From JAUSKF01 sp964355005 (GTDB taxonomy: Bacteria > Patescibacteriota > Minisyncoccia > UBA6257 > WO2-44-18), in NCBI GenBank assembly GCA_964355005.1, contig CAYHBX010000034.1, positions 1-9,649 of the forward strand: a stretch of 9,649 nucleotides of DNA. The letters are read 5' to 3'. The translations under genes were made by a program, and so were the position numbers. Below are positions 7,544 through 9,649 of the stretch, one piece after another; the stretch's first letter is position 1; every line of letters begins with the position of its first letter. The notes under the pieces were generated by a model. That model saw nothing but the letters and a program-made list of their open reading frames with translations. It did not search any database and had not been told where the DNA came from.

Positions 7544-7569
7544 CCCCCGCCACTAGTGGCGGGGGTTTT
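7544..7569 (+). terminator. Intrinsic terminator after the phosphatase gene
   Basis: A perfect GC-rich palindrome at 7544-7565 (arms CCCCCGCCAC and GTGGCGGGGG around TA) is followed by TTTTG. It lies 47 bases after the phosphatase stop. The preceding AATAACCC gives partial symmetry, so it may also stop transcripts from the opposite side, where the GIY-YIG and ABC-F genes converge on it. Confidence 0.85.
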
Positions 7570-7570
7570 G

Positions 7571-7610
7571 TCATTCCCGATCCCTTTCTGTCATTCCCGA
7601 TCCCCTTCTG
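7571..7610. repeat. Two 20-base tandem copies of a palindrome arm
   Basis: TCATTCCCGATCCCTTTCTG (7571-7590) and the same with one T-to-C change (7591-7610) stand head to tail. Each starts with the same TCATTCCCG as the full palindromic repeat that follows. They look like partial copies of that element's outer arm, left by repeated insertion or slippage. Confidence 0.75.
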
Positions 7611-7637
7611 TCATTCCCGCAGAAGCGGGAATCCAGA
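7609..7637. repeat. Left inverted palindromic repeat of the GIY-YIG unit
   Basis: ATTCCCGC (7613-7620) and GCGGGAAT (7625-7632) form an 8-bp stem with an AGAA loop, flanked by TGTC and CCAGA. In inverted orientation it matches the repeat on the far side of the GIY-YIG gene: both read inward-to-outward TCTGGATTCC, then a stem-loop, then GGAATGACA. Confidence 0.85.
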
Positions 7638-7638
7638 T

Positions 7639-7923
7639 TTAAAAATTATTATACAGATCATCCCAATTAGGGTTGCCCTTCTCTATCAATTCCATCTTCC
7701 ATTCCCGTCTCCACTTCTTAAGTTGTTTCTCTCGTTGGATTGCGCTATAGACATCCGTTGTCTGTTCATAATAAACGAGTGTATAAACTTTGTATTTCTT
7801 CGTAAATCCTTCGACTAAACCATTTTTGTGCTCATAAATTCTTTTCCTTAAATTTGAAGTAACGCCTATGTATAAAGTTCCATTGCGCTTGCTTGCAAGA
7901 ATATAAACGTAATAGTAGCTCAT
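7639..7923 (-). CDS. Stand-alone GIY-YIG endonuclease family protein
   Basis: A 94-residue protein that is nearly all GIY-YIG domain. The first motif is YVYIL (5-9), the second LYIGVT (17-22). Also present are Arg26/Arg28 in SNLRKRIYEHK, the conserved GFTKKYKVYTLVYYE, the glutamate in AIQREKQLKKWRREWK (Glu65, metal ligand in the family) and the terminal GNPNWDDLY. GIY-YIG domains cut DNA; the cellular job of these short free-standing forms (UvrC/SLX1-like in fold only) is not settled. Full length for this subgroup. No promoter or clear ribosome site is seen; it follows the ABC-F gene on the same strand and may be read through from it. Flanking palindromes suggest the gene travels as a unit. 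Confidence 0.92.
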   Translation of the reverse strand: MSYYYVYILASKRNGTLYIGVTSNLRKRIYEHKNGLVEGFTKKYKVYTLVYYEQTTDVYSAIQREKQLKKWRREWKMELIEKGNPNWDDLYNNF

Positions 7924-7927
7924 TTAT

Positions 7928-7957
7928 TCTGGATTCCGGCTCAAGGCCGGAATGACA
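7928..7957. repeat. Right inverted palindromic repeat of the GIY-YIG unit
   Basis: ATTCCGGC (7933-7940) and GCCGGAAT (7946-7953) form a perfect 8-bp stem with a TCAAG loop, flanked by TCTGG and GACA. It is the inverted partner of the repeat at 7609-7637, with a compensating C-to-G/G-to-C change in the stem. That covariation keeps the hairpin and suggests the structure matters. It lies just after the ABC-F stop and could also weaken read-through, although no T-tract follows. Confidence 0.85.
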
Positions 7958-7976
7958 ATGGGAAACTAATCACTAT

Positions 7977-9512
7977 TTATAGTTCCCCCAGATCCAATTC
8001 GTAATCAAAATTTATTTTCTCAACGAAATCCTTCATGTGGCTAACAAGTATCATCGCGCCTTCATATTTGCTCAACGCTTCGGCGATCACCGGCAAATGA
8101 CGGAAGTTGATGTGATTGGTCGGCTCATCCAGGATCAGCAAACCGGGTTTTTGCAAAACAAAACGGGCAAAACAAAGCAGTCCCTTCTGTCCTTCGGAAA
8201 GAGAGCCAACCTTATTTTTTAATATCTCATCGGTAAGCAAAAAATTAGCGGCCGCGGAACGCAAAGACTCCTCCGACCCTCCCTGCGCCGACGATGCCAA
8301 AGATTGATAAGCCGTCTGTTCAAAATCTAGATTAGCGAAATCCTGCTTATAATAACCCACCTGCACGCCTGGGCCGATCTCCGCTCCTTTCGCTTTTCCG
8401 CTCGCCAAAGATTCCAGAAAAGTGGTCTTGCCTATTCCGTTCGGACCCTTGATCAAAAGCCGGTTCTTGCGCTTCAAAACAACATTCACTTTTTTAGAAA
8501 CCGATTTGTGATTTTCAATTACGTTCACGCTTTTAATCGCGACGATCTTCCACTCCGGTAATTCGGAATTCTCGAAAGATTGCGTCGGGATCATAAAATT
8601 CCTGATAGTTTTGTCTTCCTGCCGCATCTCTACCAGTTGCGCCTCCAATTCTTCTATCGCTTCCTTCATTTTTCTGGCGACATCACGCATCTTACCTCCT
8701 TTCTGGGCAAAAAAATTGAACTGCTCCTTACGATGAGCGATGTCCCGCTCCAGACGGACGTTGGCCTGGCGCTCCCTTTCTATCCGGCGGGCGATCTCTT
8801 CAACCACATCCAGATAATCACCCACATATTGCTCAACTTTTCGGGTGAAAGAGTCCAGATATAAAACTCCATGCGTAAAAGCGTTCAAAAACTTGGCATC
8901 GTGGGAGATAACGATACAGGTCTTTTCATAATCCACCAAAAACTTCGTCAGCCGCTCGATCCCCGCTTTATCCAAATTGTTCGTCGGCTCGTCCAGTAAT
9001 AAAATGTCGGGGTTCTGGATCAAGGCAAAGGCCAGCAATAACCGGGCTTGCTGACCTCCGGAAAATTCTTTTACCTTCTTTTTAGCGTCAAACTTCAGAT
9101 GAACCACATCCAGAATTTTCTTCACCAGCGGCTCAATATTATAAACTTTCTGCTTGAAAGCCTTTTCAAAATATCCGATCACGTCTAGGTCTAGTTGGTC
9201 GCGCGGGATAACCTGCATTGCCCGAGCGATAGTCGCGCCCTCCCTGATACTGATCCGCCCCTCTTCCGGCTGGATCTCTCCGGCGATAATTTTAAAAATC
9301 GTACTATTACCGGCGCCAGTCTGGCCCATCAGCGTCACTTTCGCCTTTTCCCGCAAAGAAAAACTTGCCTCCTCCAATAAAGACCTGGCGGCAGTGAATC
9401 CGAAGGACACTTCATCAAAACGCAAAACCACGTCCCCGTGATCGTATTTTTTGGGATTTTTCTGCGGCTGTTTTGGTTCTTTTTCTTTAGCCATATTGGA
9501 AATTAGAAACAT
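7977..9512 (-). CDS. ABC-F family ATPase (tandem nucleotide-binding domains, no membrane part)
   Basis: A 511-residue protein with two ABC ATPase domains and no TM helices, the ABC-F layout of ribosome-associated translation factors (EttA/Uup/antibiotic-resistance types). NBD1: Walker A GQTGAGNST (63-71), signature FSGGQQ (150-155), Walker B LLLDEPTNNLD (171-181), H-loop SHD (203-205). A charged coiled-coil linker follows (~240-300, EEIARRIERERQANVRLERD onward), the arm that in this family reaches the tRNA site. NBD2: Walker A GPNGIGKTT (356-364), signature LSEGQ (438-442), Walker B LLILDEPTNH (458-467), H-loop SHM (491-493). The NBD1 Walker A lysine is Asn69 (AAT, 9308-9306), which should impair ATP use at that site. 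ATG at 9512 fits the promoter, but Met7 (9494, MAKEKEPKQ) could be the true start. The subfamily cannot be fixed from this sequence. Confidence 0.93.
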   Translation of the reverse strand: MFLISNMAKEKEPKQPQKNPKKYDHGDVVLRFDEVSFGFTAARSLLEEASFSLREKAKVTLMGQTGAGNSTIFKIIAGEIQPEEGRISIREGATIARAMQVIPRDQLDLDVIGYFEKAFKQKVYNIEPLVKKILDVVHLKFDAKKKVKEFSGGQQARLLLAFALIQNPDILLLDEPTNNLDKAGIERLTKFLVDYEKTCIVISHDAKFLNAFTHGVLYLDSFTRKVEQYVGDYLDVVEEIARRIERERQANVRLERDIAHRKEQFNFFAQKGGKMRDVARKMKEAIEELEAQLVEMRQEDKTIRNFMIPTQSFENSELPEWKIVAIKSVNVIENHKSVSKKVNVVLKRKNRLLIKGPNGIGKTTFLESLASGKAKGAEIGPGVQVGYYKQDFANLDFEQTAYQSLASSAQGGSEESLRSAAANFLLTDEILKNKVGSLSEGQKGLLCFARFVLQKPGLLILDEPTNHINFRHLPVIAEALSKYEGAMILVSHMKDFVEKINFDYELDLGEL

Positions 9513-9552
9513 GTCCTATTGGTCATATAAGACCCATAGGACTTATAAAGTC
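9513..9552 (-). promoter_or_regulatory. Leader of the ABC-F mRNA made of phased 9-base palindromic repeats
   Basis: Plus-strand units GTCCTATTG (9513), GTCATATAA (9522), GACCCATAG (9531) and GACTTATAA (9540) follow each other with a 9-base period, with a degenerate fifth (GTCTAATAA, 9550). They pair into a nested hairpin: GTCCTAT/ATAGGAC outside and GGTC/GACC inside a six-base loop, ending right at the ATG of 9512. A smaller GACTT-ATA-AAGTC hairpin precedes it. The repeats fill nearly the whole stretch between transcription start (~9551) and start codon, so a control role at DNA or RNA level is plausible. A five-codon frame ATG GGT CTT ATA TGA (9537-9523) also lies here. Confidence 0.7.
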
Positions 9553-9557
9553 TAATA

Positions 9558-9586
9558 ATTATAACAAATTTTTATTGTTTTGGAAA
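9558..9586 (-). promoter_or_regulatory. Promoter of the ABC-F gene
   Basis: Extended -10 TGTTATAAT (9566-9558) with a 17-base spacer to TTTCCA (9586-9581), which matches the -35 consensus at 4 of 6 bases. The expected start is about 9551, giving a ~39-base leader. Confidence 0.75.
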
Positions 9587-9597
9587 GGTCGCGGGAG

Positions 9598-9630
9598 GTA
9601 CATTCAACTTTGAAGTGCAACACCTGTTAG
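9598..9630. mobile_element. Possible end of an IS30-family insertion sequence
   Basis: The pattern GTACATTCAA, eight bases, TGCAACA, then a GTTAG-like stretch resembles the terminal repeat of IS30 as I remember it (GTAGATTCAA, eight bases, CGCAACA, GTTAT). The rest of such an element would lie beyond the right edge. A CTCATAG direct repeat (9631-9637 and 9643-9649) follows. No transposase is in the window, so this is recognition of a short motif only. Confidence 0.35.
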
Positions 9631-9649
9631 CTCATAGAATACCTCATAG

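Larger units (their letters stand above)
7610..7957. mobile_element. Putative non-autonomous mobile unit: GIY-YIG gene between inverted palindromes
   Basis: The unit is a short nuclease gene whose stop and start each lie only a few bases from a palindromic repeat, with the two repeats in inverted orientation. The layout recalls REP elements and their RAYT transposases, but with a GIY-YIG nuclease instead. No target-site duplication was identified. It sits in the gap between two convergent operons, a neutral place for insertion. Confidence 0.5.

Noticed and set aside
8037..9441. Plus-strand open frames over the ABC-F gene
   Set aside because: They are antisense to conserved ATPase motifs and show no family features.
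1..9649. tRNA or rRNA genes
   Set aside because: No cloverleaf arms with a TTCRA-type loop and no rRNA-like stretch were found by eye.

Overview
The window looks like part of a small-genome, uncultured bacterium, most likely of the Candidate Phyla Radiation (Patescibacteria). This rests on the style of the genes: a histidine kinase with an SHQLRTPLSAIKW H-box, an exported cohesin protein with a C-terminal membrane anchor, compact operons, near-leaderless extended -10 promoters, and a short stand-alone GIY-YIG gene between palindromes. Stops are ordinary TAA/TAG and I see no sign of UGA recoding. The taxonomic call is inference; there is no rRNA or ribosomal marker here.

Left half (1-5814, minus strand) is one tight operon reading leftwards. 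It encodes (i) a secreted 894-residue protein with a sialidase-like propeller, two identical fibronectin-III modules, two Ig-like modules and a C-terminal type-I-like dockerin. Next is (ii) an exported cohesin/Ig-like protein whose membrane anchor and cytoplasmic tail lie in a shifted frame after an 8-T run. Last is (iii) a transmembrane sensor histidine kinase (sensor-HAMP-PAS-HisKA) that runs off the left edge. The dockerin gene ends 4 bases before the cohesin start, and the cohesin tail ends in a TAATG overlap with the kinase start. Dockerins bind cohesins, so the simplest reading is a miniature cell-surface receptor: a dockerin-bearing ligand-binding protein docks on a membrane-anchored cohesin, and the kinase next door may read the state of that complex. 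The signalling step is inference.

Middle (5815-7569, plus strand) begins at a divergent promoter region. It holds a GlmU-type uridylyltransferase domain protein without the acetyltransferase half, then a histidine phosphatase, closed by a strong intrinsic terminator.

Right half (7570-9649) has a 94-residue GIY-YIG nuclease gene bracketed by inverted palindromic repeats, resembling a non-autonomous mobile unit. After it comes a minus-strand ABC-F ATPase whose first Walker A lysine is replaced by asparagine. The ABC-F gene has a clear extended -10 promoter and a leader made almost entirely of 9-base phased palindromic repeats. The last ~50 bases resemble the end of an IS30-family insertion sequence.
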